DNA of 64,000 nt, taken from contig JAEQBH010000893.1 of NCBI GenBank assembly GCA_016808115.1, positions 124,001-188,000 of the forward strand, written 5' to 3'. The notes beneath the pieces were generated by a model, which saw only the letters and a list, made by a program, of their open reading frames with translations, was not told the DNA's origin and searched no databases. The DNA comes from Tetrastigma voinierianum. Its lineage: Eukaryota > Streptophyta > Magnoliopsida > Vitales > Vitaceae. Positions 46,200 to 57,460 of this stretch are shown in pieces (position 1 is the stretch's first letter; every line of letters begins with the position of its first letter). Position numbers and translations under genes: made by a program.

Positions 46200-47290
46200 T
46201 TTCTAGGAACTGCAAAAGGAAAACCAAAGAATCATATCGCCGCATTGACTCCGGGAATTGAAGAACAAAAGTCACGCAAATTCTGAGGAAGTATAAGGAA
46301 GCTATTGCTTGGTCAATTGAGGATCTAAAGGGTATTAGTCCCTCCATTTGCATGCACAAGATATTGCTGAATGAGGATGCAAAGACTTCTATTGAACACC
46401 AAAGGAGGTCGAACTCGTGATGAAAGTGATGTTGTTAGAAAGGAGGTGCCGAAATGGTTGAATGCGGTGTTTTATATATGCACATCGATACTCGGGTATT
46501 CTTGGCCCATGTGGTTCCCAAGAAGGGTGGATTTATCAGGATCGAAATGAAAGAATGAATTGATTCCTATAAGAACTGGGTGATGTGTGATTCCGAGGGT
46601 GTGAATAGACACAGAAACTCGAATATTGCAAACTTAAAGGATCATTTTCCCTACCTTTCATTGATCGATGTTGATAGGTTAGCGTGACACCCTCACTTCG
46701 TTTCGATGGATATTCTGGATATAACCAAATTGTCATTGCACCCGAGGACCAGGAGAAAACCACTTTACTCTGCCCATTTGGTACTTTTTCTTTAGAAGAA
46801 TGCCATTCGTTTGTGTAATGCCCTCACGTATTCCAAAGGTGCATGATGTCCATATTCTCGCATTCGCAGGAAGCTATGGAGATCTTCATGGATGATTTCA
46901 CAGTATATGGATCCAGTTTTGAAAATTGCCTGCATAATTTGGGGACAATACTTCACAGGTGCCAGGACAAGAATCTAGCCCTGAATTGGGAAAAATGCCA
47001 TTTTATGGTAACATAAGGCATTGTCCTTGGGCACATGATTTCTGCAGCAGGGCTGGAAGTAGACCAAGCAAAGGTTTCAATTATAAAGAATCTTATGCCA
47101 CCAACAACAATCAAGGGAATAAGAAGTTTCTTGGGACATGCTGGTTTTATAGAATATTTATCAGAGACTTCTCTAAAACTGCTAGGCCATTATGTAGATT
47201 GCTGGAAAAGGATGCCAAGTTTAAGTTTGATGAGTCCTGCCAAAGGTCTTTTGAAGAGATTAGGTTAAGATTTGTTGAAGCTCCCATCAT
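46200..47290 (+). pseudogene. H2 reverse transcriptase
   Basis: RT fragments in order: VTQILRKYKEAIAWSIEDLKG (46.27-46.33 kb), HKILL.EDAK, VVPKKGG (46.51-46.53 kb), a damaged DYRKLN region, then GYSGYNQIVIAPEDQEKTT (46.70-46.76 kb), RRMPF (46.80 kb), the catalytic box EIFMDDFTVYGSSFENCL (46879-46931, both aspartates kept), LNWEKCHFM (46.98 kb) and FIRDFSKTARPLCRLLEKDA to 47.21 kb. The GLCNAPATFQ segment is shifted. Nothing suggests an active enzyme, but the palm is the best-kept Athila palm in the window. Confidence 0.9.
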
Positions 47291-47850
47291 GGCAAAACCA
47301 GACTTGAACAAAGAATTTGAAATCATGTGTGATGCCAGTGACTATTCAATGGGAGCCGGGGATTGGGATGCAGAACCGACTGTGTTCAAGCCATATTATG
47401 CCAAAGAAAAACCTTCAATGAAGCTCAAGAGAATTACTCAACTACTGAAAAGGAGATGTTGGCCATAGTATTTGCATGTGAAAAATTTAGGCCATACATA
47501 TTGGGGTCCATGTCATTATCCATACTGATCATGATGCAATTAAATATCTGATGGCAAAGAAAGAAGCAAAGCCAAGACTGATCAGGTGGATATTGTTATT
47601 ACAAGAATTTGATTTAAAGATCAAAGACAAGAAGGGTTATGACAATGGGATAGCTGATCATTTGTCAAGAGTTGAAAAACCTACTGTACAAGAAAAAGAA
47701 AAGGAAATAGCAGAACATTTTCCAGATGAGAAATTATTCCAATTGTCACTCCAATCACCTTGGTATGCTGATATTGTGAACTTCTTAGGATGTGGGGTTA
47801 TGCCACTTAACCTCGCCACTGCAAAGAGAAAAAAAATTAAGGACTGACAG
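47290..47850 (+). pseudogene. H2 RNase H
   Basis: KEFEIMCDASDYSMGA holds the first conserved aspartate (47.31-47.36 kb). A frame change follows. ENYSTTEKEMLAIVFACEKF holds the conserved glutamate (47.42-47.49 kb), then a shifted D-H segment, then KKEAKPRLIRWILLLQEFDL and DNGIADHLSRVEKP (47551-47690), ending in the PWYADIVNFL linker to integrase. H1 keeps the same end at about 2.86-2.95 kb on the minus strand. Confidence 0.9.
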
Positions 47851-48910
47851 CAGGTTTTACATTTGGGATGACCCACTATTGTTTAAAAGAGGAGCTGATA
47901 TGATAATCAGGAGGTGTGTACCATAAAGTGAACAAGTCAAGATCTTACATGAATGTCATGCATCACCATATAGAGGACACTTTCAGGGGACAAAACAACC
48001 CACAAAATTCTCCAATCAGGTTTTTATTGGCCTACTATTTTCAAGGATTGTTTTGAATGGGTGAAACTTTGCGATCAATGCCAAAGAATGGGAAATGTTA
48101 GCAAAAGGCATGAAATGCCCCTGCAAGGTATCCTGGTGGTGCATCTATTTGATGTTTGGGGAATAGACTTTATGGGGCCTTTTCCACCTTTATTTGGAAA
48201 TCTATACATACTCCTAGCTGTGGATTAATATCCAAATGGGTTGAGGCAGTAGCTTGTCCCATAAATGATGCTAATACAGTTATGGGATTTTTACAAAGGA
48301 ATATTTTGAGCAGATTTGGTACACCTAGAACTACCATCAGTGATGGAGGAAGCCACTTTGCAAATAAGGTTTTTGATAAACTCATGGGCAGATATGGAAT
48401 CAAACACATTATGATCTTGGCTTATCATCCTCAAACAAATGGACAAGCTGAGATTTCTAATAGGGAGATAAAGAAATTCTCAAAAGATCGTAAGTCTAAA
48501 GCAGAAGAGATTGGTCTCTGAAACTTGATGATGCACTGTGGGCATATAGGACTTCTTATAAAGCTCCCATTAGAATGTCCCCATACAGGATTGTCTTTGG
48601 TAAACCTTGTCACCTTCCTCTTGAATTGGAATACAAAGCCACAAGGCCATTACAGTCGAACTTGACTTCAAGGTCGTTAAAGAAGAAAGGCTACCCAAAT
48701 TGAATGAATCAAGAGTTTAGAAATGAAGCCTAAGTGATAATGCTGCACTTACAAAGATAAAACAAAGAAATGACATGATCAGAGGATTTTGAGGAGAGAA
48801 TTTAAAACATGAGATCAAGTCCTGCTATTCAACTCCAAATTGAAACTCTTTCCAGGGAATTTGAAATCAAAATGGAGTGGACCATATACAGTAGTATCAA
48901 GTACAACCTT
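47851..48910 (+). pseudogene. H2 integrase
   Basis: Zinc-finger remnants ILHECHASPYRGHFQGTK (47.94-47.99 kb) and WVKLCDQCQRMGN in two frames (48.06-48.10 kb). Core: WGIDFMGPF (first aspartate, 48.16-48.18 kb), then ISKWVEAVACPINDANTV. The open stretch to 48521 has TISDGGSHFANKVFDKLMGR (second aspartate) and HPQTNGQAEISNREIKK (glutamate kept). C-terminal: WAYRTSYKAPI.MSPY.IVFGK in another frame (48.54-48.60 kb), ending near 48.9 kb. All three catalytic acids survive although frames are broken. Confidence 0.9.
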
Positions 48911-49063
48911 GGGATAAGGACACCGAGAACCAAGAATGGGAGAGGAATTCAAAGTCAATGGTCGAGATCACACTACCTTGAGAAATCGCATTGCAAAATG
49001 ATTTCTAGTTTTGAGTGTGAAAATTTGAAGAAACAAGAATTTAATAGCAGCAAGTCCAGCTAA

Positions 49064-50015
49064 GGACTCAAAAGTGAGCAACTTTGTGGGAGGCAACCCA
49101 CCCATGTAAGCACTACCTTTGTGTGATTTTATTATTACTGCTTTAAGTTACGTATGTTCCTTGCAGGACAAGAGAAGTGTATATAAGAAGGAATCTCTGC
49201 CTTAAAACTTCTAGTCTGAACATGAGACAAAAGGGGGCAATATACTCTTCTATGATTAATTGCTATTTGTTTCTGATAAAGCATGATGGAAGTTTGGGGG
49301 AATTCTTAATTTTTGATCCAATTTTAGATATGATGCATTATTGAGTTGATTTGATGAATATCTGAATGCCGAGGATGAATTGTACTTGTTTTGAATTGGA
49401 ATTGTTCATGGAAATCTGGAAATTTTCTTGGTCGCTAGGTCGCGACTAGGGTAAGAATTTATAAAATTAGGATAAGAAAATTTCAGGTCGTAACATAGAT
49501 TTCTAGATAAAACCAAATTTCAGGTCGCAACATTAATTCGTAGGTCGCGACCAAGAAGCTAGCCATTGTAATAACAGGTTTAAGGAAAAGGTCGCAACAA
49601 TAACATTGAGGTCACGACTAAAATAACTGAAGAAATAGAATAGCAAGTCGTGACATCAATCCCTCTGTTGAGACCACATCTCATGTCGCGACAAAACTGA
49701 TTGGGTCGCGACCAGAATTGTCCAAATCTTAATAAATTTAGGTTTTAAACCTTTAATTTAGGCGTCGTAACATTAAAGACAGCATTTACTAAAAACCATT
49801 AGTGTGGTGACTCAAAATTTAATGTTGCGACTTCCCATTTAGCAATCATAACCTTGAGCCCATCAAAACAATTGTGAAACCAAAAATCCATTTCATATAA
49901 AAACTTCAATTCATCTTCACTTTATTCCAACTCTTCTACTTCTACGTTCTATCTCTTTGAATCTCCAAACCCTAAACCCAGAGTGCGAACCAGTTGCCTT
50001 CCAAAATTTTCACTC
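49064..50015 (+). other. H2 spacer between pol and the second ORF
   Basis: No coding text. From 49.43 to 49.86 kb it carries a GTCGCGAC array (separate entry). The first 370 bases show nothing beyond AT-rich text with a splice-like AACCCACCCATGTAAG near 49.10 kb. The last 100 bases before the ATG at 50016 are CT-rich (TTCTACTTCTACGTTCTATC), resembling a plant 5' leader. Confidence 0.65.
49430..49860. repeat. Palindrome array GTCGCGAC upstream of H2 second ORF
   Basis: About eleven words in 430 bases. Four are perfect octamers (near 49440, 49547, 49685 and 49705). Others are GTCGCAAC, GTCGTAAC, GTCACGAC, GTCGTGAC and GTTGCGAC. It is the same motif as in the LTR U3 arrays of this element, placed directly upstream of the leader and ATG of the second ORF. 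Confidence 0.88.
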
Positions 50016-51865
50016 ATGGCGGAAAATCATAGAAATATTCAGGATCTTAACGAATGATCAATGAGATGATGCATGAATATGTCTAGGCGGAGGAAGAGGT
50101 TCATTTGGAACCTCAATCTGAGGAAGGAACGAGTGTCGAACCAGAAACCCATCTAGAAGAGGAAGAGCAAGCTACTGAAGAAAGAGCTACAAAGAGAAGA
50201 AGAACTGCAGAGCATGACAAGGAAGGAGAAACTGAGGAAGAAGAGGACTTCATCTCTGTAGAAGCTCGAGATTTGTGGAATAGCCGCCTAAATGACAAGG
50301 GCTTTGATATAGAGAAAGGGGCTTTAGAAGCCGATTTCCCGCTTGCGAATGAGTTATAAATAGGGGATGGGAGCTCTTCTGCGAGCACAAAGCACCAGGT
50401 TTTGCTGCTTTAGCAAAAGAAATCTATGCGAATATGGTGGAGATGAGGGATGATGATACAATTTTTTCGTAGGGCCTGGGTACCATTCGGGCACAAAAGG
50501 ATCAACGAGATCTTCAAGTTGAAGGACCTCAAGCATGGGTCCAAATTTAAAAAAATGGTTGAAAACCCAGACTATGATAAAATTGTGAACATGTTGACTG
50601 CTGGGCCAGGAAAATGGGAGGCGACAAAGAAAAACCCACACTATGCCATCAACAGGGGGTCCCTCACAGAAGAAGCCAAGGTATGGTTTTACTTCATCTG
50701 CTCAGTCATCATTCCAACAAAGCATCTGTGCTCAGTAAAGGAGCAAGAAGCTATGATTCTATATGCCCTGTTAAAGGGTTATAAGATGAATGTTGGGGGC
50801 CTAATTGAAGGGTCCATCAGCTGCTCACCCGCAAACAAAAGATACTGATCCTCACTGTACTCCACCATCACCGCACTATGACTCTGGCCAGCGAAGGGAT
50901 GCGGGAGGAAGAGGAACGATGTCCTCGGGTTTCACCTCTGACCCTTATAGGGATTATCAAAGGCCCAAGGAACATAAAGCAGAAGGGGTTAGTAGAGGTA
51001 GAAGCAGAGCCTGTTGAGGAGAATGATGTAAGAGAAATGGAAGCAAGTCCATGACATTCTCAGCTGAAGAGCTACAGAGAGATAACAATCTTAATGAGCC
51101 CATTGAGCCACTCCTATCCGCATCTAATAGAGAACCATCCGCAGCGCAAGTTCAAGAAGAAATGGATGGAGTGAGATAATTTTTGGAAATGCTCAAATCC
51201 ATGAAGAAAGACACAGCAGAGGAGCAAAATGGGAAAACAACAAGAAATTAGGAGACTCCAGAGGCTGAACTGTAGCTGGAAAGACAAATGTGGGAACAGA
51301 ATTTGAAGCAAAGAGAGGAAGAATGGAAGGAAGAGTTAAAAAGAAGAGAAGAAAAAGCAAATGACAGAATGAAGGCAAGTTTGGAAGCATTTTATAATAA
51401 CCAGTTCAAAAGAGATGCAAAACTGCTTACCATATTAAGAAAGAGAGAAGCAGAGATGGAAAGGAATATGTTAAAGAAAATAGAGGCCTTCAAATATCTG
51501 TACAAGGAGTAGTTCAAAGAGTTTGGGAGGTTGATGAAGGAGAGAGATCAACATCTTGAAGACAATGATGCCTACAAAAGGAAGATCTGGCTTGAGAGCT
51601 TAGACTTGATCAATCGAAACTCACAAGACCGCCGGGAGGTATCTCGTAATTGGAAGACAAGCACAAGATGGGGGTAAAGCAAGACACTCTGATCACTGCA
51701 GTAGAGTTGACAAGCGATATATATGTAACAGGAAAGGAAATACCCCTTGCTTATGAGAAAAAAAGATCAGAGATGACCTTCCCAAAATTTTATCCTAGTC
51801 TATCTAGCCTTGATGTAGATTCTCCCAACGTCATACCTCCCAAAGCCTATAAAAGAAGGAAATAA
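50016..51865 (+). pseudogene. H2 second ORF: plant-transposon-protein domain plus coiled coil
   Basis: It begins MAENHRNIQDLNE at 50016 but stops after 13 codons. The next piece (50105-50359) is acidic with an ATKRRRTAEH basic patch, a possible nuclear signal, ending DFISVEARDLWNSRL. The core, 50450-50848, reads RAWVPFGHKRINEIFKL, then WEATKKNPHYAINRGSLTEE and VIIPTKHLCSVKEQEAMILY, the domain annotated in plants as putative plant transposon protein. A long charged coiled coil follows (51288-51512, continuing to about 51.65 kb). Athila elements are often said to encode an env-like protein here, but no signal peptide or membrane segment is visible. Function unknown; frame broken several times. 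Confidence 0.82.
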
Positions 51866-53640
51866 TCACTCTTTTGTAATCTCCTTGATTGTCATCTTTC
51901 CCTAGCATTAATAAATACTCTTTTGATTCATTGAAAGTGTTTTGTGTGTTGCATAAGTGATAATAGTTAATTGCTGATAATTGGTTTTTCTGTTTTGAAT
52001 AATGCTGCAATGTGAATATTGTTGTTGGGTGAATTGTTTGAGTGGGACCTGAAGGTGGGGATGTAAAATGTTCATGGATTGAATTGATTGGATTATGTTG
52101 GTAGTGTCATTACATGCTGTTATGAAAGAAATGAGTAGACATTCAAGCTTAAATTGTAAAATGGCATAACAAACAATAATTAGGTCCAGAACAATGTTCT
52201 AAGAAAAGTTAGAGCATAAGTCATGGAACCTAAATAAGAAGTTAAGGTATTAGTTTGAATTGAGTTAAAATTGAAGAATCAGGAAAAATACACAATCGAA
52301 AGAGCAAATAAAATGATTGAATTTTGAGTGTAAACAACTAAGTCCACAGAAATCTTAGAAAAACTATGCACAGGGTCTGGAAAATCCTTGACACTTTAAG
52401 AGGGATTAGGAACATCTTCTGGAATGATCCAAACTCAAAAGCATAAGGTCCTAGAACTTGTTAGATTATCAAGCCGAGGCAAAATCCTAGGCAGAAACAA
52501 CTAACAAGAAATGATAGAGACCATCCTTAGAAGTTTGCACCTTTTCAAGCCTACCATCATTATATGCGAAAGCATACACTCTAGTTCCATGATTGAGCCT
52601 AAAGCCTAATTTCTTCAAATAGCAACAATAAAAAGCCAATTTCCCCCTTAAAGTCTCATCCTACAGAAAGAAACCTGATTTGCCCAAATTACTATAAGAT
52701 CAGTTAAAAAAGCAGAGAAAAATAGGCAAGTTTGGGGTAATGCCCTTTTGAAAGATGAAGGAAAGATGAGATAGGGGAAATGAAATGAGATATCATGTGA
52801 TATAAGAAAATTGAGAAAAGGAACTAGAAACAACAAAAGTGGTCAAGGGGAAATTACTCTTGTCTTGTAGCCTTCCTTCCTTGAGTTATTAAGTTCTGAG
52901 GGGTGTTTCAACACCTAGTACCCTAATACCAACTGGTATGGGAGTTACTAACCCAAAACTCGCTAAGAAAGGTAGAAATCTTAAGAGGACAAGACCTTGC
53001 ACAATTTCTTAAACTTTGATAGAAAATGAAGAAGAAGAAAAGTTCCAGTAAAAGGAATGTTGAGTGATGCAAAAGATGTACCAACCTAAGTTAGGGGGTT
53101 TTGGAAATTGATTTTGATGAAAAGAAGATAATGTAGAGAGAAAGCAGAAAATAGGAAGTGTGAAGAGTAATCTTGGGTAAATTTGAACCAGAAAAATTCC
53201 TTTCATCCCACCAATCACCCAAGCCTAACATTACAAACCTGAAAGACCTTTTTGATCTTGAAGGTTGAGTTTGCTTACATTAGTGGAGATCAATATGAAA
53301 AACAAGCCTATGGGACTTAAACTAGTTTCTAAGGAGATTTCCAGAAGATCAACTAATTTCACAAAAAGATAAATAGGAAAGAAGACCTACACACACTACG
53401 AGATTTAATGACTGGTCTGTTTACATGCAAATTTCATCAGCTTATTTGTGATGGAGGTTGAAAACATTCCCTTTTTCTCAATTAATGACTGAATTTGAGA
53501 TAATACTGCAACCTTCTTGTTCAAGTCAAATGGTGGAATAAGAAAGACTGTGGTTTAAATCAGAAAAATGTCCTTAAAAATAAAGCTCAATTGTTTGAGG
53601 ACAAACAATTCTTTCTTTTCTTTGCTTGGGGACAAGCAAA
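51866..53640 (+). other. H2 3' region, no gene seen
   Basis: About 1.8 kb of A-rich text between the second ORF and the polypurine tract. No ORF with family similarity is present on either strand; short open frames on the minus strand (for example 53009-53218) have low-complexity hydrophobic translations typical of antisense of A-rich DNA. AATAAA near 51.91 kb could be a polyadenylation signal for the second ORF. Confidence 0.65.
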
Positions 53641-53660
53641 ATTTTAAGTTTGGAGGAATT
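53641..53660 (+). promoter_or_regulatory. H2 polypurine tract
   Basis: AAGTTTGGAGGAATT runs into TGATGAGTCAAAACTC, the start of the 3' LTR. A pair of GGGGACAAGCAAA/GAGGACAAACAA words just upstream (53.60-53.64 kb) is also typical of Athila/Tat 3' ends. Confidence 0.85.
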
Positions 53661-56209
53661 TGATGAGTCAAAACTCATTGAATTTTTAGTCCATTTTTCT
53701 GATTTATATTACAATATAAATGCTAATTCATATGTAGAAACATGGATATTTTAATCAAATTTAATTTTGTAGAAAATTAGAGTAGGATTAAAAGCCCCAG
53801 CAATAACCAAAAGAAACCAGTCTAATAGCAAGGATGAGGTCGCGACTGAGAAATGAAGTCGCGACAAGGAACTCTTTAGTTCAGTTATTTCAAGGTCACA
53901 ACACCACTAAGACTAGTCTTGAGTGAGAAAGGGAGGGTTGCATCAAGCTAATTCGCGATAGGAAAGTGAGGTTGCGACCAGAAATATCAAAGCACCCAGC
54001 AATAGACGTTGCAACCAAGGAAGAGCTACTGAGACAGAAGGAACATTCAAGGAAGAATCTGAGGTCGCGACACCAATTTGAGGTCGCGACGTCAAATGAA
54101 GACAACGCAGGTCGCAACATAAACTTGAGGTCGCGACGTTGATCTGTTGATGAAGCCACAGCTGAGGTCTCTGCAGGAAAACTGAGGTTGCAACTAGTTC
54201 TTAATTGGAACATTCAACTCGAGGTCACGACGTGCTTTTTAGATCGCGACATGAAACTGAACTGGAGGTCTCCACATGGTGATTTTGAGGTTGCGACTAA
54301 ATGTGAATTGAAGAACCAAAGGGAGGTCGCGACCAATTATTGAGGTCGCAACATGAAGCTGAGCCAACGAAGTCCCTGCCAAGAAATTTGAAGTTCCAAC
54401 CAATCTAATAGTCAAAGACTCAAGGAGGTCACATCAATCATTTAGGTCATACCGTTAAGACCGAAAGCAATCAAAATTCAGTCGCAATCGGGACATAAAA
54501 CCAACTTTAAAAGACCAATTATTGAGGTCGCGACCTGGAATAGAGGATGGAGCAAGGAAAATGGATGCAACTAAGAATTGGGGTTGCAACCAGAAGGAAA
54601 GCAAGGAATATCAATTGAGGTCGCAACCTAGTTTTCAGGTCGCGACGTAGAATGCAACCATAAAAAGAAGTCATGACCTAGAACTGAAGTTGTGGCAACA
54701 TAAATGTGGTCGCGACCTGAAATTGAGGTCGCGACGCAGAATGCAACCAGAAAAAGAGGTCATGACCTAGAACTGAAGTGGTGGCAATAGAAATATGGTC
54801 GCAACCTAAAATTGAGGTCAACGATGCAGGATGTAGCAAAAGGCTAAAAGAGCCAGGTATATTTTTAGAATAGATTTTCTTTTATTTTCTTTTTTTGGAT
54901 CTTAATCGACTCGTGTAGAAACGCGTTGAAGTTTTATCAATTTTACTCTTTCTATTACAATTAATACCGAAATTAATGTAGTCCGATAATTTATAGAATT
55001 CGTTTCTTCTCAGTTTATTACAATTACAGTGGGTGTACTTGATCAATGATCCATTGTCGATTGTGATGCAGTATTTAGAACGCAGCTTCACTAGATTGGA
55101 TTTACCGTTAGTTACAGTATTTTCTGCATAATTTAGACAGAAGTGCTTGGATTGGAATTTATTTTATTGATGTTGTTATTGAATCGATCAATTCCCAATG
55201 GTAGTACCTAATACCATTTCAAGGATTGCTTCGTCACTTCAGTATACCTCCTAGTGGACACGTAGATGGAGATTCCCGAGAGCTTGAACCTCGACCAGGT
55301 ATGATGTATCATCATTGAAGAGTTACTAAGCTCATAGTTCACCCGATAAATTCCCTTTCACCCATAATTGATGCTGGAGGAGTATTTATCAATTTAAATA
55401 ATCGATATTTCACCTTAATCTGGAAGTTCCTAACCCCTGTTAGCGTAAATCTAATCAAGGGAAGGGAAGAACCATTACATTTAAAGGATGAGCCATCAAT
55501 TGGGTTGTAGAAGTTTTGCAATAACCTTGAGAAGGGAAGCAAGAGATCCGCAAATGGCGAAATGGGTAGCTACAGAAAGAAAAATACCCAGATCTTGCAA
55601 GAAGGTCAAAAATACAAGTAGCTGGTTAGATCCTTGTCTTTGAGAAAAGCAGGGGCCTCTAACTAGTGAATATGGAGAAATCCAATTGCATTGTTAGGCA
55701 TCTTGGACAAATCCACATCCAGCAATAGAATAGAGTAATGCATTTTAATTCAGGAATTGGCTGTTTCACAGTACCTCCTTGATAGTGTTCATTTCTCACA
55801 GAGATCTGATTCAGTCTAGTATTTTGTTCTTTATTTCTAGTTGGTATCATTTAATTTCCTTTTATACCTTTGTGTATCGTCGAGGACTATTATCTTCTAG
55901 ATTAAACCATTACTATCCACTTGGAGTCCAAATAGTGTGGACCTTAAGTAGTTGGGGTAGTTGATTCCCAATTCTTGTCAATCTCTGTGGGAATGATATC
56001 TGGACTTATATCCAAATTTTTACTACTTATATGACCTGTGCACTTGCAGTGTCATAGACTAAACCCAATTTTAAATCCTGAACATAAAGAAAATTTTATT
56101 TAATTAAAGCAATTTTATTCAAGTTTGTCATAGCTGCAAGGAGAGTGTAAGGCTCTTGTAACTGTGTTAAACTGAGGGGTTTTAGTCTATATAATCAAAG
56201 GCAAAAACA
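53661..56209 (+). repeat. H2 3' LTR
   Basis: About 2.55 kb, from TGATGAG to AAAAACA, matching 3659-6543. It is followed by TACACCTTTGGAAGG of H1 RT. It lacks the TATA segment present at 5101 in the 5' copy but keeps the U3 palindrome array in better condition. Confidence 0.9.
53838..54835. repeat. Palindrome array GTCGCGAC, H2 3' LTR
   Basis: The clearest array in the window: about 30 words in 1 kb, about ten of them perfect GTCGCGAC, most in the context GAGGTCGCGAC. Imperfect ones are almost all one CpG transition away (GTTGCGAC, GTCGCAAC, GTCACGAC, GTCATGAC). Spacing is irregular, about 17-55 bases, and the spacers are not repeated. Confidence 0.92.
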
Positions 56210-56212
56210 TAC

Positions 56213-56860
56213 ACCTTTGGAAGGTGGCAGGAGCATTACATAATCCAAATGGCATCCTTCTAAAAGCAAAGGTGCCATAAGGACATGTAAAGTAGTTTTC
56301 TCCTGGTCCTCTGAGGCTATGGCAATTTGATTGTATCTTGAATATCCATCAAGAAAACAGAAGTAAGGGTGTCCAACCAACCTGTCCAGCATTTGATTAA
56401 TAAAGGGCAAAGAATAGTGATCCTTTCTGGCTGTTGTGTTTAGTTTTCTATAATCAATACGCACCCTTCATCTTGTCACAGTTCTTGTTTGAATTAATTC
56501 ATTTTTCTCATTTCTGATGACTGTGAATCCACCCTTTTTAGGAACCACATGAACTGGGCTCATCTAAGAGCTGTCTGAGATTGCATAGATAAATCCACCA
56601 GCCATTTTAATAATTACTAACAACTTTTCACATTGTCCTAATCTTTCTTTATGTCTAATTTATGTTTTTGCATTCTCCTCCCGAAGGATTTTATGCATGC
56701 AAATTGAACAACTGATCCCTTTCAAGTCTTCTACTGACCAAGCATTGGCTTCTTTATATTTATAGGGGATTCTGATAAGTTTCTACTCATTTTCTACTAT
56801 CAAGTCAGCTGCTATGATTACATGTTGTGCTCTTTCAGCTCCTAAGAAGGCATGTTTCCG
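56213..56860 (-). pseudogene. H1 RT, N-terminal half, split by H2
   Basis: The minus strand runs from about 56.86 kb down to the H2 junction: VPKKGGFTVI (56.53 kb), then RIDYRKLNTTARKDHYSLPF, FINQMLDRLVGHPYFCFLDGYSRYN in sequence and IAIASEDQEKTT (56.28-56.46 kb). The FGLCNAPATFQ segment follows in the shifted frame, to TFQRC at the junction. The first catalytic aspartate (FLDGYS) is kept. The other half starts at 3658. One frameshift separates EKTT from the LCNAP segment. Confidence 0.92.
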
Positions 56861-57460
56861 ATTTTTGGGTAATTCCTTAAGAATTATCCCTTTAGAACTT
56901 TTCTCCACTTTCGTCTTCTCTTCAATTCGCTTTCTTGACATTTCTAATAATCGATTTTTAGATCGAAGTATTGTTTCTCTAATTTCAAAACTAGAATTCA
57001 AATATTCAAAATCATGAGCCTCAATATACTGGAAATTCATCTCATTCTCATTCATTGAATTCTAGTTTTTACAATCGTTGATCAGTTTAGGACTGATGGG
57101 AATAAATTGTTCTACAATCATACTTTCAACATTGTCACAATCAGATTGTTTCAAGCTTTTATTCAAATTGAGATTTACTGCTTCATCTCCCACTCTAAGA
57201 GTGAGTTCTCCTTTCTGAACATCTACCAAGGTAGCTCTTGTAGCCAGGGAAGGGCCCCCAAGCAGCAGTGGGACTTGTGTGTCTTCTTCCATGTCCATTA
57301 CCATAAAGTCCATGGGAAAAATAAATTTTTCCACCTTGATGAGTACATCTTCAAGGACTCCCTCTAGCTAAGCCATAGTCCTATCTGCCATCTACAGGGT
57401 CATAGTTGAAGGAGAAATCTCCCCCAAACTCAATCTCTTTACTATAGATAGTCCCATCAA
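56783..57460 (-). pseudogene. H1 protease and protease-RT linker
   Basis: Near 57.43-57.47 kb the minus strand reads ALCDSRANINLMGLSIVKR, where the family has D-S-G-A: the active-site glycine is arginine. An open stretch 57334-57062 (90 residues) gives MEKFIFPMDFMVMDMEEDTQ, VPLLLGGPSLATR and KGELTLRVGDEAVNLNLN. A second, 57055-56783, gives the linker FEIRETILRSKNRLLEMSRK with ELPKNRKHAFLGAE. The sequence is nearly the same as H2 at 45.75-46.08 kb. Confidence 0.9.

Larger units (their letters stand above)
3659..56209 (+). mobile_element. H2: Athila-like Ty3/gypsy element, plus strand, with nested H3
   Basis: H2 has 5' LTR 3659-6543, PBS near 6544-6563, and gag starting at 6729, interrupted at about 7025 by H3. 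Gag resumes at 43940, followed by protease, RT, RNase H and integrase (to about 48.9 kb), a second ORF (50.0-51.87 kb), polypurine tract and 3' LTR 53661-56209. Without H3 it is about 15.6 kb. Orientation is opposite to H1 although both belong to related Athila-type families, as shown by near-identical gag and pol words and similar LTR 3' ends. Confidence 0.88.

Noticed and set aside
50016..51865. Envelope protein of an endogenous retrovirus
   Set aside because: No signal peptide, cleavage site or transmembrane helix is visible. The core matches the plant-transposon-protein type and the rest is a charged coiled coil.
53838..54835. CRISPR-like array (short palindromic repeats with unique spacers)
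   Set aside because: The context is a plant LTR with retroelement genes around it. The repeat is only eight bases, is mutated in most copies and has irregular spacing, and there are no cas genes.
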